Shown here piece by piece: positions 53,567 to 63,803 of a stretch of 64,000 bases of DNA (positions within the stretch are counted from its first letter, which is position 1; the number at the start of each line of letters is the position of its first letter). The DNA lies in NCBI RefSeq assembly GCF_001499855.1, contig NZ_LQIK01000029.1:124001-188000 (forward strand), in the 5' to 3' direction. The notes under the pieces are model-generated. The model saw nothing but the letters and a program-made list of their open reading frames with translations. It made no database searches and was not told where the DNA came from. Source of the DNA: Mycobacterium sp. GA-0227b. GTDB lineage: Bacteria; Actinomycetota; Actinomycetes; Mycobacteriales; Mycobacteriaceae. Both the position numbers and the translations under genes were made by a program.

Positions 53567-53961
53567 CGCCGTGCCCATCTCGAACCCAACCAGGCCACGC
53601 CCAGGCCCGCGATGACGCTGGCGGCGGCGTAGCCGACCGCCAACCCGAAATGCTCGCGCTCGATCATCCTGAGCATTTCGACCTGCATGGTGGAGAACGT
53701 GGTCAGTCCCCCGCACAGCCCGGTACCCAGCAACGGGCGGCGGTAACTGTCCTCGGGCAGCCGGGTGGCCACGTATCCCAACACGAACGCGCCGACGATG
53801 TTGACCGCGAAGGTGGGCCATGGCCAGTGCCCGGGTTCCGGCGCGACGAGCGTCTCGATCGCCGCGCGCGCGACGGTGCCCAGCGCGCCGCCGACGAACA
53901 CAGCCAGGAGTTCACGGCCGTCGTAACCACGCACAAGGGTCAGTATGGTCGGGCAGCTCAT
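53563..53961 (-). CDS. crcB: CrcB/Fluc fluoride channel subunit (first)
   Basis: About 132 residues from ATG 53961; the frame stays open further upstream but would run into pgm on the other strand. Hallmarks: [32 protein letters not shown] and [17 protein letters not shown]. It is divergent from pgm, the same pair arrangement as pgmA/Rv3069/Rv3070 in M. tuberculosis. The product lowers cytoplasmic fluoride. Confidence 0.92.
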   Translation of the reverse strand: MSCPTILTLVRGYDGRELLAVFVGGALGTVARAAIETLVAPEPGHWPWPTFAVNIVGAFVLGYVATRLPEDSYRRPLLGTGLCGGLTTFSTMQVEMLRMIEREHFGLAVGYAAASVIAGLGVAWLGSRWARR

Positions 53962-53998
53962 CACACGTCGCGTCCCGCGGTGGAGGACAATCGAGTGC

Positions 53999-55645
53999 AT
54001 GGCGGCCAACCCCCGCGCCGGACAGCCGGCGCAGCCCGAGGACCTCATCGACGTCGCCCAGGTGGTGACCGCGTACTACACCCGCGAACCCGACCCCGAC
54101 AACGTCGATCAGCAAGTGGTGTTCGGCACGTCCGGACACCGCGGCTCGAGCCTCGACGCAGCGTTCAACGAGGCGCACATCCTGGCCACCACGCAGGCCA
54201 TCGTCGAATATCGCGCCGCGCAGGGCACCACCGGACCGCTGTTCATCGGCCGCGACACCCATGCCCTCTCGGAGCCGGCCTGGGCTTCCGCGTTGGAGGT
54301 GCTGGCCGCCAACGACGTTGTGGCGATGATCGATTCGGCAGACCGATACACGCCGACTCCGGCAGTCAGCCACGCGATCCTGACGTTCAACCAGGGCCGT
54401 GACGGCGATCTTGCCGACGGGATCGTCGTCACGCCCTCGCACAACCCTCCGCGCGACGGTGGCTTCAAGTACAACCCGCCCCACGGCGGGCCCGCCGACA
54501 CCGATGCCACCGGTGCGATCGCCCGACGGGCCAACGAGCTGCTACAGGGCGGGCTCAAAGACATCAAGCGGATGCCGCTGGGCCGCGCGATGCAGACCGC
54601 CCAGCGCCACGACTACCTCGACGCCTACGTCGCCGACCTGTCCAACGTCGTCGACGTGCACGCGATCAGCGCCGAGGGCATCCGCATCGGCGCGGATCCG
54701 CTGGGTGGCGCCAGCGTCGACTACTGGGCCGCGATCGCCGAACGCCACAACCTCGAACTGACGGTGGTCAACCCGCTCGTCGACGCGACATGGCGGTTCA
54801 TGACGCTGGACACCGACGGCAAGATCCGGATGGACTGCAGCTCACCGAATGCGATGGCCAGCCTGCTTGGGGCGATCAGCGCCAACCCCGACACCTACCA
54901 GATCGCCACCGGAAACGACGCCGACTCCGACCGCCACGGCATCGTCACCCCCGACGGGGGCCTGCTCAATCCCAACCACTATCTCGCGGTGGCGATCGAC
55001 TATCTCTACTCGCACCGGCCGTCGTGGCCGGCGTCGACCGCTGTCGGCAAGACCGTCGTCAGCTCGTCGATCATCGACCGGGTGGTCGCCGGGCTGGGAC
55101 GCAAACTCGTCGAGGTGCCGGTCGGCTTCAAGTGGTTCGTCGACGGATTGCTCGACGGCACAATCGGTTTCGGCGGTGAGGAGAGTGCGGGCGCGTCGTT
55201 CCTGCGGCACGACGGGTCCGTGTGGACCACCGACAAGGACGGCATCATCTTGGCGCTGCTGGCCTCGGAGATACTGGCCGTGACGGGGGAGACGCCATCG
55301 CAGCGCTACACGGCGCTGGCCGAGAAGTACGGCGCGCCAACCTATGCCCGCGTCGATGCGCCCGCCGACCGGGAACAGAAGGCGCGGCTGGCCAAGCTCT
55401 CAGCCGAGCAGGTTTCGGCGACCGAACTGGCGGGCGAGCCGATCACCGCGAAGCTGACGACGGCGCCGGGCAACGGCGCGCCGTTGGGCGGGCTGAAAGT
55501 GACAACGGAGAACGCATGGTTCGCGGCGCGGCCGTCGGGCACCGAGGACGTGTACAAGATCTACGCCGAGTCGTTCAAGGGTCCAGAGCATCTGGCGGAG
55601 GTCCAGGAAGCGGCGCGTGAGGTGGTCAATAAGGTCATTGGGTGA
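53999..55645 (+). CDS. pgm: alpha-D-glucose phosphate-specific phosphoglucomutase
   Basis: A 548-residue enzyme from ATG 53999 with GGAGG twelve bases upstream. It interconverts glucose 1-phosphate and glucose 6-phosphate, feeding glycogen, trehalose and cell-wall sugar nucleotides. Catalytic S147 lies in TPSHNPP, the Mg loop in NDADSDRHG, the sugar loop in FGGEESAGA, and the phosphate-binding loop in [10 protein letters not shown]. Length matches M. tuberculosis PgmA. It overlaps the MFS gene by four bases (GTGA). Confidence 0.95.
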   Translation: MAANPRAGQPAQPEDLIDVAQVVTAYYTREPDPDNVDQQVVFGTSGHRGSSLDAAFNEAHILATTQAIVEYRAAQGTTGPLFIGRDTHALSEPAWASALEVLAANDVVAMIDSADRYTPTPAVSHAILTFNQGRDGDLADGIVVTPSHNPPRDGGFKYNPPHGGPADTDATGAIARRANELLQGGLKDIKRMPLGRAMQTAQRHDYLDAYVADLSNVVDVHAISAEGIRIGADPLGGASVDYWAAIAERHNLELTVVNPLVDATWRFMTLDTDGKIRMDCSSPNAMASLLGAISANPDTYQIATGNDADSDRHGIVTPDGGLLNPNHYLAVAIDYLYSHRPSWPASTAVGKTVVSSSIIDRVVAGLGRKLVEVPVGFKWFVDGLLDGTIGFGGEESAGASFLRHDGSVWTTDKDGIILALLASEILAVTGETPSQRYTALAEKYGAPTYARVDAPADREQKARLAKLSAEQVSATELAGEPITAKLTTAPGNGAPLGGLKVTTENAWFAARPSGTEDVYKIYAESFKGPEHLAEVQEAAREVVNKVIG

Positions 55646-56898
55646 CCTCCGAGAGCGCCTGTGAGACGGCGTCCACGCCGAAGCTGCCGCGAGAGGTCTG
55701 GCTGCTGGTCGGGGCGAACGTGGTGGTCGCGTTGGGCTACGGCGTGGTGGCGCCGGTTCTGCCGCAGTACGCCCGCCACTTCGGGGTGAGCATCAGCGCC
55801 GCGACGTTCGTCATCACGGCGTTCGCGCTGATGCGGTTGATCGCCGCGCCGCCGGCCGGGCTGCTGGTGCAGCGCCTGGGGGAGCGTCGCGTGTACATCA
55901 GCGGCCTGCTGATCGTCGCGCTGTCCACCGCGGCGTGCGCATTCGCGCAGACGTACTGGCAGCTGCTGGCGTTCCGCTCGATCGGCGGCCTGGGCTCGGC
56001 GATGTTCACGGTGTCGTCGCTGGGCTTGATGATCCGGATCTCGCCGTCGGACGCGCGCGGCCGGGTCGCCGGACTGTTCTCCAGTGGGTTCCTCGTCGGT
56101 TCGGTCGGCGGCCCGGTGCTGGGCAGCCTCACCGCCGGTTTCGGCCTGGCGGCCCCGTTCGTGATCTACGGGGCGGCGCTGCTGGTTGCGGCGGGCGTGG
56201 TGTTCGTCAGCCTGCGGGGGAGCACGATCGTGGCGGCCGAGGAGCCGACGGATCGGGCGGTATCGGTCCGGCGGGTGCTTCGCCACCGTGCGTACCGCGC
56301 GGCATTGTTCTCGAACTTCAGCACGGGTTGGGCGGCGTTCGGGTTGCGCATTGCGCTGGTGCCGCTGTTCGTGGTCGAGGGCCTCGGCTATGGCGCGGGT
56401 GCCGCGGGCCTGGCGCTGGCGACGTTCGCGATCGGCAACGTCTCGGTGGTGATCCCGAGCGGGTATCTGTCGGACCGGATCGGCCGCCGCAAGCTGCTGA
56501 TCGTCGGGCTCACCGTGTCCGCGGTGTCGACGATCCTGGTGGGCTTCACGTCATCTCTGCCGATCTTCCTCGTTGCGGCGTATGTGACGGGTGCGGCGAC
56601 GGGCATCTTCGTCTCCCCGCAGCAGGCCGCGGTGGCCGACATCGTCGGGAACAAGGCGCGCGGCGGGACCGCGGTCGCGACCTTCCAGATGATGGCCGAC
56701 CTCGGGTCGATCATCGGATCGCTGGTTGTCGGCCAGATCGCCGAGCACGCGTCGTTCGGCTGGGCTTTCGTGGTCAGCGGGGCGATCCTCATGGTCGCGG
56801 CGGTGGGATGGATGTTCGCGCCTGAGACGCGGGGTCGGCCTGCTGTGCACACGCCCGCCCGCGCGCTGGGACCCGAGGCGGGCGGAGAAGTGCCGTAA
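55642..56898 (+). CDS. MFS transporter, drug-efflux-like
   Basis: A 418-residue 12-helix transporter starting at GTG 55642, overlapping the pgm stop. It has [24 protein letters not shown] motif C in helix 1, [18 protein letters not shown], and [10 protein letters not shown] as the motif A loop. It resembles drug/H+ antiporters. Coupling with pgm may just be an operon fusion. The substrate is unknown. Confidence 0.92.
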   Translation: MTSESACETASTPKLPREVWLLVGANVVVALGYGVVAPVLPQYARHFGVSISAATFVITAFALMRLIAAPPAGLLVQRLGERRVYISGLLIVALSTAACAFAQTYWQLLAFRSIGGLGSAMFTVSSLGLMIRISPSDARGRVAGLFSSGFLVGSVGGPVLGSLTAGFGLAAPFVIYGAALLVAAGVVFVSLRGSTIVAAEEPTDRAVSVRRVLRHRAYRAALFSNFSTGWAAFGLRIALVPLFVVEGLGYGAGAAGLALATFAIGNVSVVIPSGYLSDRIGRRKLLIVGLTVSAVSTILVGFTSSLPIFLVAAYVTGAATGIFVSPQQAAVADIVGNKARGGTAVATFQMMADLGSIIGSLVVGQIAEHASFGWAFVVSGAILMVAAVGWMFAPETRGRPAVHTPARALGPEAGGEVP

Positions 56899-56953
56899 CC
56901 AGCGATTTTGAGCGCTTCCCGCAGGTGGTGTAACTTCGATGGGCACGACTTCA

Positions 56954-57026
56954 GGGGCTATGGCGCAGCTGGTAGCGCACCACACTGGCAGTGTGGGGGT
57001 CAGGGGTTCGAGTCCCCTTAGCTCCA
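56954..57026 (+). tRNA. tRNA-Ala (anticodon GGC)
   Basis: A 73-base cloverleaf. Acceptor GGGGCTA pairs with TAGCTCC with one G-T wobble; the anticodon stem is CCACA/TGTGG with loop CTGGCAG, giving anticodon GGC for GCC codons. The T arm is GGGGTTCGAGTCCCC. The discriminator base is A, and CCA is not encoded. Confidence 0.95.
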
Positions 57027-57099
57027 CTCAGAAATTGCAGGTCAGAAAGCATATATCGGGGCCTGCCCATGTGGACCTGCCGCGGACACCGAGGCGCAC

Positions 57100-58263
57100 T
57101 CACTCGAAGGCGATTACGCCACGGACATTCTTGCCGGCCCGAAGGTCTCTCATCGCATCGTTGATGTCGTCGAGCTTGTACATCTGGGTGACCAGTTCGT
57201 CGAGCTTGATGGTGCCCGCTTCGTACATCGACAACAGTTTCGGCATGGCGTCGCGGGGGTTCATCTCGCCGTAGAGCACGCCTTTCAGGGTCTTACAGGA
57301 ACTGACCATGTCGGGCAGGATCAGCGGGACCATCATGTCGCTGATCTTCGCCATGCCAGTGAGTACGCACGTGCCGCCCTTGCGAAGCAGCATCATTGCC
57401 ATCATCACCAGGTCGGGTGGCACCACACCGGGTGTCAGCACGACACGGTCGGCCATGACGCCCCACGTGATCTCTTTGACGAGATCCAGCGCGGCGCCCG
57501 CGTCGACGGCGGTGTGCGTGGCGCCGAAGGTGGGTGCGATCTCGCGTTTGAACTCGTTGGGGTCGACGGCCACGATGTGCTTCGCGCCGGCCACCTTCGC
57601 GCCCTGTACGGCGTTCATGCCGATTCCGCCTACGCCAATGACGACGACGGTGTCACCGGGTGCGGTGCCCGCGGCCACGGATCCGGAGCCGAAACCTGTT
57701 GTCACTCCGCAGGACACGAGTGAAGCGGCCTCCAGCGGGATCCAGTCGTGGATCTTGACCAGGGACCGCTCGGACGCGACCACGTACTCGGAGAAGGTGC
57801 CGACCTGCATCATGGCCATCAGGTCCTCGTCGCCCAGATGGCGCCTACAGGTGCCGTCGGTGGTCATGGCCTTGCTGTAGAGGTTGGCGCCGACATCGCA
57901 CAGGTAGGTGTATCCGCTGGCGCACCAGCGGCAGTTTCCGCACGCCGGCAGGAACGAGATCGCCACATGGTCACCGGGTTTGAGTGTCTTCACCTCCGGT
58001 CCGACATCCTCGACGACGCCCGATCCCTCGTGCCCGCCGAGCATCGGAAACCATTCGGGCACCGGCACGCCGGAGGCCCGCATCAGCTCCTCCATCTCGG
58101 GACTCGGCACGCTGTCCCCGGTGTAGAAGTGTTCGTCGGAGTGGCAGATGCCGGCGTAAGCCATCTTGACCAGCACCTCGCCCGCGCGCGGCGGATCCAG
58201 TTCGACGTCGGTGACTTCCCAATCGATGCCCACTCCGCGCAACACCGCGGCTCTTGATTTCAT
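57100..58263 (-). CDS. NDMA-dependent (mycofactocin-type) alcohol dehydrogenase
   Basis: A 387-residue zinc MDR dehydrogenase. Catalytic zinc site CHSDEH and GGHEGSGVVEDVG, structural zinc CGNCRWCASGYTYLC, and Rossmann VIGVGGIGMNAVQGA. The insertion SDEHFYTGDSVPSPEME and the ending VRGVIAFE match the TIGR03989 NDMA-dependent group, which keep NAD bound and pass electrons to mycofactocin. Its start abuts the aldehyde dehydrogenase stop with no gap, giving an alcohol-to-acid pair. Confidence 0.93.
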   Translation of the reverse strand: MKSRAAVLRGVGIDWEVTDVELDPPRAGEVLVKMAYAGICHSDEHFYTGDSVPSPEMEELMRASGVPVPEWFPMLGGHEGSGVVEDVGPEVKTLKPGDHVAISFLPACGNCRWCASGYTYLCDVGANLYSKAMTTDGTCRRHLGDEDLMAMMQVGTFSEYVVASERSLVKIHDWIPLEAASLVSCGVTTGFGSGSVAAGTAPGDTVVVIGVGGIGMNAVQGAKVAGAKHIVAVDPNEFKREIAPTFGATHTAVDAGAALDLVKEITWGVMADRVVLTPGVVPPDLVMMAMMLLRKGGTCVLTGMAKISDMMVPLILPDMVSSCKTLKGVLYGEMNPRDAMPKLLSMYEAGTIKLDELVTQMYKLDDINDAMRDLRAGKNVRGVIAFE

Positions 58264-59736
58264 CTACGACTCCCTCGGCCAGGCAACGGACTTGGTTTCA
58301 GTGAAGATCTCCAGGCCTTCGATGCCGCACTGCCTTCCGATGCCTGACTGCTTGTAGCCGCCGAACGGGGCGTCGGCGCCGTACCAGAGACCACCGTTGA
58401 TCCCCAGGGTCCCGGTGCGGATCCGACTTGCGACGGACTTGGCCCGGTCGAGGTCGTTGGCGAACACCACGCCCGACAAGCCGTAGACGGAGTCGTTGGC
58501 GATGCGCACCGCATCGTCGTCGTCGTCGAACCCGATGACGGACAACACCGGGCCGAAGATCTCCTCCTGGGCGATCGCCATCCGGTTGTCGACATCGGCG
58601 AAAACCGTTGGCTCGACGAAGAAGCCCTTGGGAAGGTGCTTGGGAACATTGCCGCCGGTGACCAGCCGGGCACCTTCCTGTTTGCCCTTCTCGATGTAAC
58701 CCATCACCCGGTCCTGCTGGCGTTTCGACACCTGCGGACCTTGCAGCACGGATGGATCGGTGGGATCGCCGTACTTGTTCTTCTCCATCGCGACCTTGAC
58801 GATCTCGACCGCCTCGGCGTAGCGGGAGTTCGGCACCAGCAGGCGGGTCGGCATGGCACAGCCCTGCCCGGCGTGCATCGAGATGAACGCGCTGCCGCCG
58901 ATCGAGGCGCTGATATCACCGTCGTCGTCGAGCACCAGGTATACCGACTTACCACCGAGTTCCAGGAACGTCGGCTTCACAGTTTCGGCGGCGGCCTTCA
59001 TGATCCGCCGCCCGGTCGCGGTCGACCCGGTGAACGCGACCATGTCCACCAGGGGAGAGGTCGACAGGACCTCGCCGACCAGATGGTCCGAGGAGGTGAC
59101 GATGTTGATCACCCCTGGCGGAATGTCGGTCTGTTCGGCGATGATCCGGCCGATGCGGGTGGCGTTCCACGGGGTGTCGGGTGCGGGCTTGAGCACCATC
59201 GTGTTGCCCATGGCGAGAATCGGGCCGATCTTGTTGAGGATGATCTCGAACGGGAAGTTCCACGGCGTGACGACGCCTACGACACCGACGGGTTCCTTCC
59301 ACACTTCGCGGGTGGCGAGGGCCCCCATGCCGAACGCATCCTTGTCTGGAAGCGGTCTCTTCCAGGCGAATTGGCTGATCATGTCCGTCGGCCACGTCAG
59401 CGCCTCCTTGAGCGGCACGTCGAGTTGGGGCCCGAAAGTGCTCAGCAGCGGGCAGCCGGCCTCCGCGATGAGCTCGCTGCGGATCTCCTCGCGCTCGGCC
59501 TCCAATGCCGCTTGCAGTTGACGGAGCCCCGCAGCCCTGGCCTCGCCGTTGCGTGACCAATCGGTCTCGTCGAACGCCCGACGCGCCGCTGCCACGGCAC
59601 GCTCCATGTCGGCGCGGGTGCCGTCGACGGTGCGGCCGAGCACTTCCTCGGTGGCCGGATTGATGTTGTCGAACTGGCGGCCCGTTTCGGATTCGACGAG
59701 CTTGCCGTCGATGAGCATGCGCGATTCGTGTGTCAC
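58264..59736 (-). CDS. aldehyde dehydrogenase
   Basis: A 490-residue NAD(P)-dependent aldehyde dehydrogenase. The glutamate is in FLELGGKSVYLVLDD and the catalytic Cys in MHAGQGCAMPTRLLV. VGVVTPWNFPFEIILNKIGP supplies the oxyanion Asn. It would convert the aldehyde from the adjacent NDMA-type dehydrogenase to the acid. Substrate chain length is unknown. Confidence 0.94.
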   Translation of the reverse strand: MTHESRMLIDGKLVESETGRQFDNINPATEEVLGRTVDGTRADMERAVAAARRAFDETDWSRNGEARAAGLRQLQAALEAEREEIRSELIAEAGCPLLSTFGPQLDVPLKEALTWPTDMISQFAWKRPLPDKDAFGMGALATREVWKEPVGVVGVVTPWNFPFEIILNKIGPILAMGNTMVLKPAPDTPWNATRIGRIIAEQTDIPPGVINIVTSSDHLVGEVLSTSPLVDMVAFTGSTATGRRIMKAAAETVKPTFLELGGKSVYLVLDDDGDISASIGGSAFISMHAGQGCAMPTRLLVPNSRYAEAVEIVKVAMEKNKYGDPTDPSVLQGPQVSKRQQDRVMGYIEKGKQEGARLVTGGNVPKHLPKGFFVEPTVFADVDNRMAIAQEEIFGPVLSVIGFDDDDDAVRIANDSVYGLSGVVFANDLDRAKSVASRIRTGTLGINGGLWYGADAPFGGYKQSGIGRQCGIEGLEIFTETKSVAWPRES

Positions 59737-59746
59737 CGAGATTCCC

Positions 59747-60535
59747 TCACCACTGTCGAAGTTCGGCCACCGCGCCCGACGGTCGAGGAGCCAATGTCAG
59801 ATGGGGAATGAAACTGCTGTTCCCGCACGCGAGTACGGAGTGCACCGTCTCGACGAGATGCTCGGCTTCGACGAGGCCGCCCTGCATGTAGCCATGCTCC
59901 ATCCAGTACCGGATGGCGTTTTCCATCGCCTGGGGATCCCAGGTCTTGTTGAACTCTGTCTGGGAGTCACCTTCACCGCCGAAGCAGTCACCGACCGCCA
60001 GCCTGGTGAAGCCGATGTTGGGATGCTCGATGCGCCAGGCCTCGACGAGCTTGTCCAGTGCCGCCTTGGACACCGCGTAGGCACCGAGCAACGGCCACGG
60101 CGCAGAGTACGACGCGCTCAACGACGAAAGGTAGACCGCCGAACCGGCGGCTGCGGCGAGATGGGGTGCCGCCGCCGCGGTGATGAGTGAGGCGCCGGTG
60201 ACGTTGGTGGCGAACAGGTTTGCCCACTGTTCGGCGGTCACCTCGGTGAGTGGCGCGAGGACGCCGACACCGGTGGTGTAGACGAGTGCATCCAGGCCGC
60301 CGAAGTTCTCCACGACCTCTGCCATGGCCCGCTGGCAGGCGTCTCTGTCGGTGACGTCGCATGCGACGGCTGCCGCGCCGTTGCCCGCTTCCTTCGCCGC
60401 GTTGACCAGGCGATCATGGCGTCTTGCCAGGAAGGCAACGCGCGCTCCTCTTTTTGCCAGCCCCATTCCGATGCAGCGACCCAGGCCCGCGGACGCTCCG
60501 ACAACGGCTACTCGCTGTGGCGGGGCGGCTGGCAT
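59747..60535 (-). CDS. short-chain dehydrogenase/reductase
   Basis: A 262-residue SDR from ATG 60535 with AAGGAG six bases upstream. Cofactor motif VGASAGLG at 12-19, ARR after strand two suggests NADP, and YAVSK is the catalytic motif. The canonical NNAG is replaced by YTTG in ALVYTTGVG, as in some mycobacterial SDRs. It lies 10 bp before the aldehyde dehydrogenase on the same strand, so it may belong to the same oxidation route. Confidence 0.9.
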   Translation of the reverse strand: MPAAPPQRVAVVGASAGLGRCIGMGLAKRGARVAFLARRHDRLVNAAKEAGNGAAAVACDVTDRDACQRAMAEVVENFGGLDALVYTTGVGVLAPLTEVTAEQWANLFATNVTGASLITAAAAPHLAAAAGSAVYLSSLSASYSAPWPLLGAYAVSKAALDKLVEAWRIEHPNIGFTRLAVGDCFGGEGDSQTEFNKTWDPQAMENAIRYWMEHGYMQGGLVEAEHLVETVHSVLACGNSSFIPHLTLAPRPSGAVAELRQW

Positions 60536-60650
60536 CAGATCTCCTTGAGATGAGGGCGAAGACACATTATCAGGTTGAGAGAAGAACGATAGTCGGATAA
60601 TGAAAATCTACGTTTCCGCATGGCGTGGCCAACCTAGGCTAGTCAAAGCG

Positions 60651-61292
60651 CTATCGCTTCAGTACTTTTCGTGGCTCGGTGGCGAAGCTGAGCAGGAGCC
60701 GGTCGAGGATCTTCGCCGCTCTCGCACGCGCCCTGGCCGGACTTCTGGCATGCGCCACCAGGATCGCGCCCTCCTCGAGTGCTGCGACCAGCATGTGTGT
60801 CAACTCGGTCACTGGCAGATCGTCGATGACGCCTTCTGCGATGGCATTGCGGACCATCTCGTTGATCAGCGCGATGCTGTTGCCCTCCTGTATCGCGCGC
60901 AAGGCCTGCCAGCCGAGCACGACGGGGCCGTCGAGCAGCATGATGCGTTGTACCTCGGGCTCGAGTGCCGACTCGAGGAAGCCGTGCAGTCCCGCGCAGA
61001 GCCGCTCCCACGAGTCGGTACCGGATGGCGGGGAGGCCAACGATCGCAATGTGAGATCGCGCTCCACCTCCACGAACACCGCTCGGAAAAGCTCGGCCTT
61101 GTCTTTGAAGTGGTGATAGAAGGCGCCGCGGGTGCCGACGCCCGAGGTGGTGACCAGGTCGCCGATGCTGGTGTTGAAGTACCCCTGCTCCACGAATAAG
61201 GCGCGGCCGGCGTCGATGAGTTCGCGTCGGGTCTGGTCGCCGCGTGCCCGCCGCTCGGAGTCCGTCCCGCCACGTCTGGCCATGTTGTGCAT
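60651..61292 (-). CDS. TetR-family transcriptional regulator
   Basis: About 213 residues from ATG 61292 (an ATG nine bases later is an alternative). Helix-turn-helix TSIGDLVTTSGVGTRGAFYHHF, with a TetR_C-like domain. It is divergent from the substrate-binding-like gene, with a palindrome at 61297-61319 between them. It may also govern the oxidation genes downstream on the same strand. Confidence 0.9.
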   Translation of the reverse strand: MHNMARRGGTDSERRARGDQTRRELIDAGRALFVEQGYFNTSIGDLVTTSGVGTRGAFYHHFKDKAELFRAVFVEVERDLTLRSLASPPSGTDSWERLCAGLHGFLESALEPEVQRIMLLDGPVVLGWQALRAIQEGNSIALINEMVRNAIAEGVIDDLPVTELTHMLVAALEEGAILVAHARSPARARARAAKILDRLLLSFATEPRKVLKR

Positions 61293-61296
61293 GCTA

Positions 61297-61319
61297 GCAA
61301 CATTCATCTTGTATGTTGC
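61297..61319. promoter_or_regulatory. palindromic operator overlapping a -10 box
   Basis: Arms GCAACAT (61297-61303) and ATGTTGC (61313-61319) are perfect complements with a 9-base spacer. TATGTT at 61312-61317 fits a -10 six bases before the ATG at 61324, predicting a leaderless transcript that repressor would block. Confidence 0.72.
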
Positions 61320-61323
61320 AGGT

Positions 61324-62472
61324 ATGGCAGACGAACGTGCCCGCGCGTTTGGTTCGGTGGCTCCGCTGAAAGTCGGCTTGCTCAACGACTATCCGACCAG
61401 AACCGGAACCGATGACGACACGCTGGACACACTGCGGCTGGTTTTCGACGAAGCGGTCGCGGCCGGCGTTGTCGACCGGCCGATCGAGGTGGTGCAGCGC
61501 CACGTCGTCGGCCTGCCCAACGGCACGTACCACGCCGTCGAACGCGGATACGACGAGTTGGTCGCCGAAGGCTGCCTGGCGATCTTCGGTCCGTACATCT
61601 CTGACAATGCCGTGCCGCTGACCGCGCATGCCAACCGGGTGGCCAAGGTTCCCAACATCATCCTGTCGGGGTCGGAGGGTGCCTTGGGCGAGTGGACGTT
61701 CGCCCTCAACAACGGGTCGATGCCCGAGGAGCCGGTGATGCTGGCCGCGGTGTTGCTCGGTGACGGAAGGTCGCGGCTCGCCATCGCCTATGAAGAATCG
61801 CTGATCGGCAAGGAGTATCTCGCCTTCGCCGAAAAGGTCTACTCTGCTGCGGGTTTGAAGGTCGTGACCGTTGTGGCCATTCCACAGGTCGAAGCCGACA
61901 AGGCTGGGGTGGTTGCCGAACTGCGCGCGGCCGAACCCGACGCAGTCGTGCACGTCGGTTTCGGTCACGGATTGTGGGGTTTCTCGGACGCACTGCTGGC
62001 CGCCGGCTGGGACACGCCGCGCTACACCACCACCGCCTTCGAGATGGCGCACATCAACGCCGAATGGATGCGGCAACTGCGCGGTTGGATCGGGTTGGAC
62101 AGCTACGACGAGCGCAACCTCGTCGGCCAGGCCTTCCTGGACCGGTTCGAGACACGCTTCGGTCGTCGACCGACGAACTCGATGCCCGGGCTCTGCCACG
62201 ACGTGGCGACCGTGATCGCACGGGGTCTGGGGGCGGCGCGGCCGTTGACCGGCGCGGGTGTCAAGGACGGTATAGAGCAGGTGAAGCTCGTCCCGGCGGC
62301 GAGCGGCGCGCCAGGCACGTTCCTGCGGTTCGGCCGCTACATCAGGCAGGGCTGGCTCGGATCGGATTACCTGATCGCGCGTCGGGTGCTACCGGACGGC
62401 AGCGGACACGTCTTCCATGCGGCGCCGAGCGACAACATCGCACGCGCGGTTGGCGCCGTTGCCGCGCGCTGA
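61324..62472 (+). CDS. periplasmic-binding-fold protein without signal peptide
   Basis: A 382-residue protein with the Leu/Ile/Val-binding (type I periplasmic-binding) fold: APLKVGLLNDYPTRTG, GCLAIFGPYISDNAV, AKVPNIILSGSEGALG and AGWDTPRYTTTAFEMA. There is no signal peptide or lipobox, so it is predicted to be cytosolic. No ABC transporter genes lie beside it. It may be a ligand-binding sensor or a diverged metabolic protein controlled by the divergent TetR. Confidence 0.82.
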   Translation: MADERARAFGSVAPLKVGLLNDYPTRTGTDDDTLDTLRLVFDEAVAAGVVDRPIEVVQRHVVGLPNGTYHAVERGYDELVAEGCLAIFGPYISDNAVPLTAHANRVAKVPNIILSGSEGALGEWTFALNNGSMPEEPVMLAAVLLGDGRSRLAIAYEESLIGKEYLAFAEKVYSAAGLKVVTVVAIPQVEADKAGVVAELRAAEPDAVVHVGFGHGLWGFSDALLAAGWDTPRYTTTAFEMAHINAEWMRQLRGWIGLDSYDERNLVGQAFLDRFETRFGRRPTNSMPGLCHDVATVIARGLGAARPLTGAGVKDGIEQVKLVPAASGAPGTFLRFGRYIRQGWLGSDYLIARRVLPDGSGHVFHAAPSDNIARAVGAVAAR

Positions 62473-62599
62473 CTCGGCGGCGCGCTGAATCTCGGCCGCC
62501 CGCAGAGTCACACCGATCAACCTTTCGTAGACGAAGTTCGAGAGACTGCCGACAAAGCGTCGATCGCTGTGACCAGGGGAGTGAAAGTGACGGGCGGGT

Positions 62600-63679
62600 T
62601 TACGATAACGCCAACTGGATCGCCCCGAACACGGGCGCGGTGACGATTCCCGGCGGCTGGGCCAACACGTAGGGGATCGCCCGGACGGCGCCCATCGCGA
62701 TCATCAGGTGTCCCGGCTGTGCATGCTGCCCGGTGGGTGCCTGTCCGTCCCATCCGACATCGAGTGCAAGCTCGAAGCTGGGCACGCCTTTGATGACGGC
62801 GCGGATCAACGGCGACTTCTCTCCGGGAGCCAGCGGCTTGAGTCCCCACTGCGGCAGGTCGCGGGTGAGCACCCATTCCTCGTGAATCGCGAGCAGCGGC
62901 CGATCCGACCAGTGACCGACCCACGAGAACCGCTGTCCCACCACCGTTCCCGCGTGAATCGTTCCGGCGAGCACCTCGATATCGTGCGGCAGCGTGGTGG
63001 CGTCGACCGACACCTCGACATGCGACAGCGTGATACCGAGAACATCGGCAGTCGCGTTGAGTGCCTGGCGGTATGCCATGTCGAGCTTCTTGATGATGGG
63101 TGAGTCGATGCCGACGTCTTCGGGCGGTCGGCCCATGCCCATGAGATCGACGAGCATTGGAAGGCTGTCGACGGCCGACACATCGGTGGCCTCGTAGAGG
63201 TCGATCCGGTCGATCGTCTTGCTCAGCCCCGTCACCGTCGCCACCAAGCGTTCAAACATGAATCCCGGATTCTCGCCGGCCGCGTGGAAGCGCGACTGCC
63301 CGTCGCGGCAGGCCGCCACGAATGCCGCTTCGGTCTCGGCGCCGTAGGTGGGCAGGTGGTTGTAGGACGTCGTGGTGATGACGTTGGTGCCCGACGCGAG
63401 GAGTCGGCAGATGTCCTCGGCGTTGGTGTCGACGGCATGGGCCTTGCTGGCGGCATGGACGACGACGTCGGCGCCCAACGCGAAGATCTTCTCCTTGTCC
63501 GCGGTGGCGAGCACCCCGGTCGTCGGCGGCAGACCGCACAGCGCTCCGGCGTCCTGGTCCGCCTTTGCCGGGTCGTACACCAGGACGCCGACCAGCTGGA
63601 AATCCGGATTTTCGATGAGTTCGGCCAGCGCGGCGCGACCGACCGCTCCGGTTGCCCATTGCACGACTCGAGTTGCCAA
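62600..63679 (-). CDS. NAD(P)H-dependent amine dehydrogenase/dihydrodipicolinate-reductase-like protein
   Basis: A 359-residue protein with the Rossmann start VVQWATGAVGRAALAEL, VYDPAKADQDAG, then NVITTTSYNHLP and GENPGFMFERLVATVTGLS. This matches the DapB N-terminal-like family that includes 2,4-diaminopentanoate dehydrogenases and many mycobacterial members. The cofactor is probably NAD(P)H. The substrate is unknown. It ends 127 bp past the preceding plus-strand gene and is divergent from the P450-like gene. Confidence 0.88.
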   Translation of the reverse strand: MATRVVQWATGAVGRAALAELIENPDFQLVGVLVYDPAKADQDAGALCGLPPTTGVLATADKEKIFALGADVVVHAASKAHAVDTNAEDICRLLASGTNVITTTSYNHLPTYGAETEAAFVAACRDGQSRFHAAGENPGFMFERLVATVTGLSKTIDRIDLYEATDVSAVDSLPMLVDLMGMGRPPEDVGIDSPIIKKLDMAYRQALNATADVLGITLSHVEVSVDATTLPHDIEVLAGTIHAGTVVGQRFSWVGHWSDRPLLAIHEEWVLTRDLPQWGLKPLAPGEKSPLIRAVIKGVPSFELALDVGWDGQAPTGQHAQPGHLMIAMGAVRAIPYVLAQPPGIVTAPVFGAIQLALS

Positions 63680-63803
63680 TCGAACGCTCCCGGTTGAATT
63701 TTCGCGATGGGCATTGCCCGATTTCGGCCCAACCTACAGTATGGAGGTGGCAACCACCAGGGTGTATGTTGATACCGGCCGACCAGCGGTGAGGAGTCGT
63801 CAC

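Noticed and set aside
53962..53998. Possible fluoride riboswitch between crcB and pgm
   Set aside because: The gap is only 37 bp, too short for the crcB motif RNA.
60628..60646. AACCTAGGCTAGTC resembling half an iron box
   Set aside because: It matches the IdeR consensus at only about 11 of 19 positions and lies past the 3' end of a TetR gene, not in a promoter.
63760..63790. GTATGTTGATAC as a possible operator before the P450-like gene
   Set aside because: Only 4-base arms; this is expected by chance.
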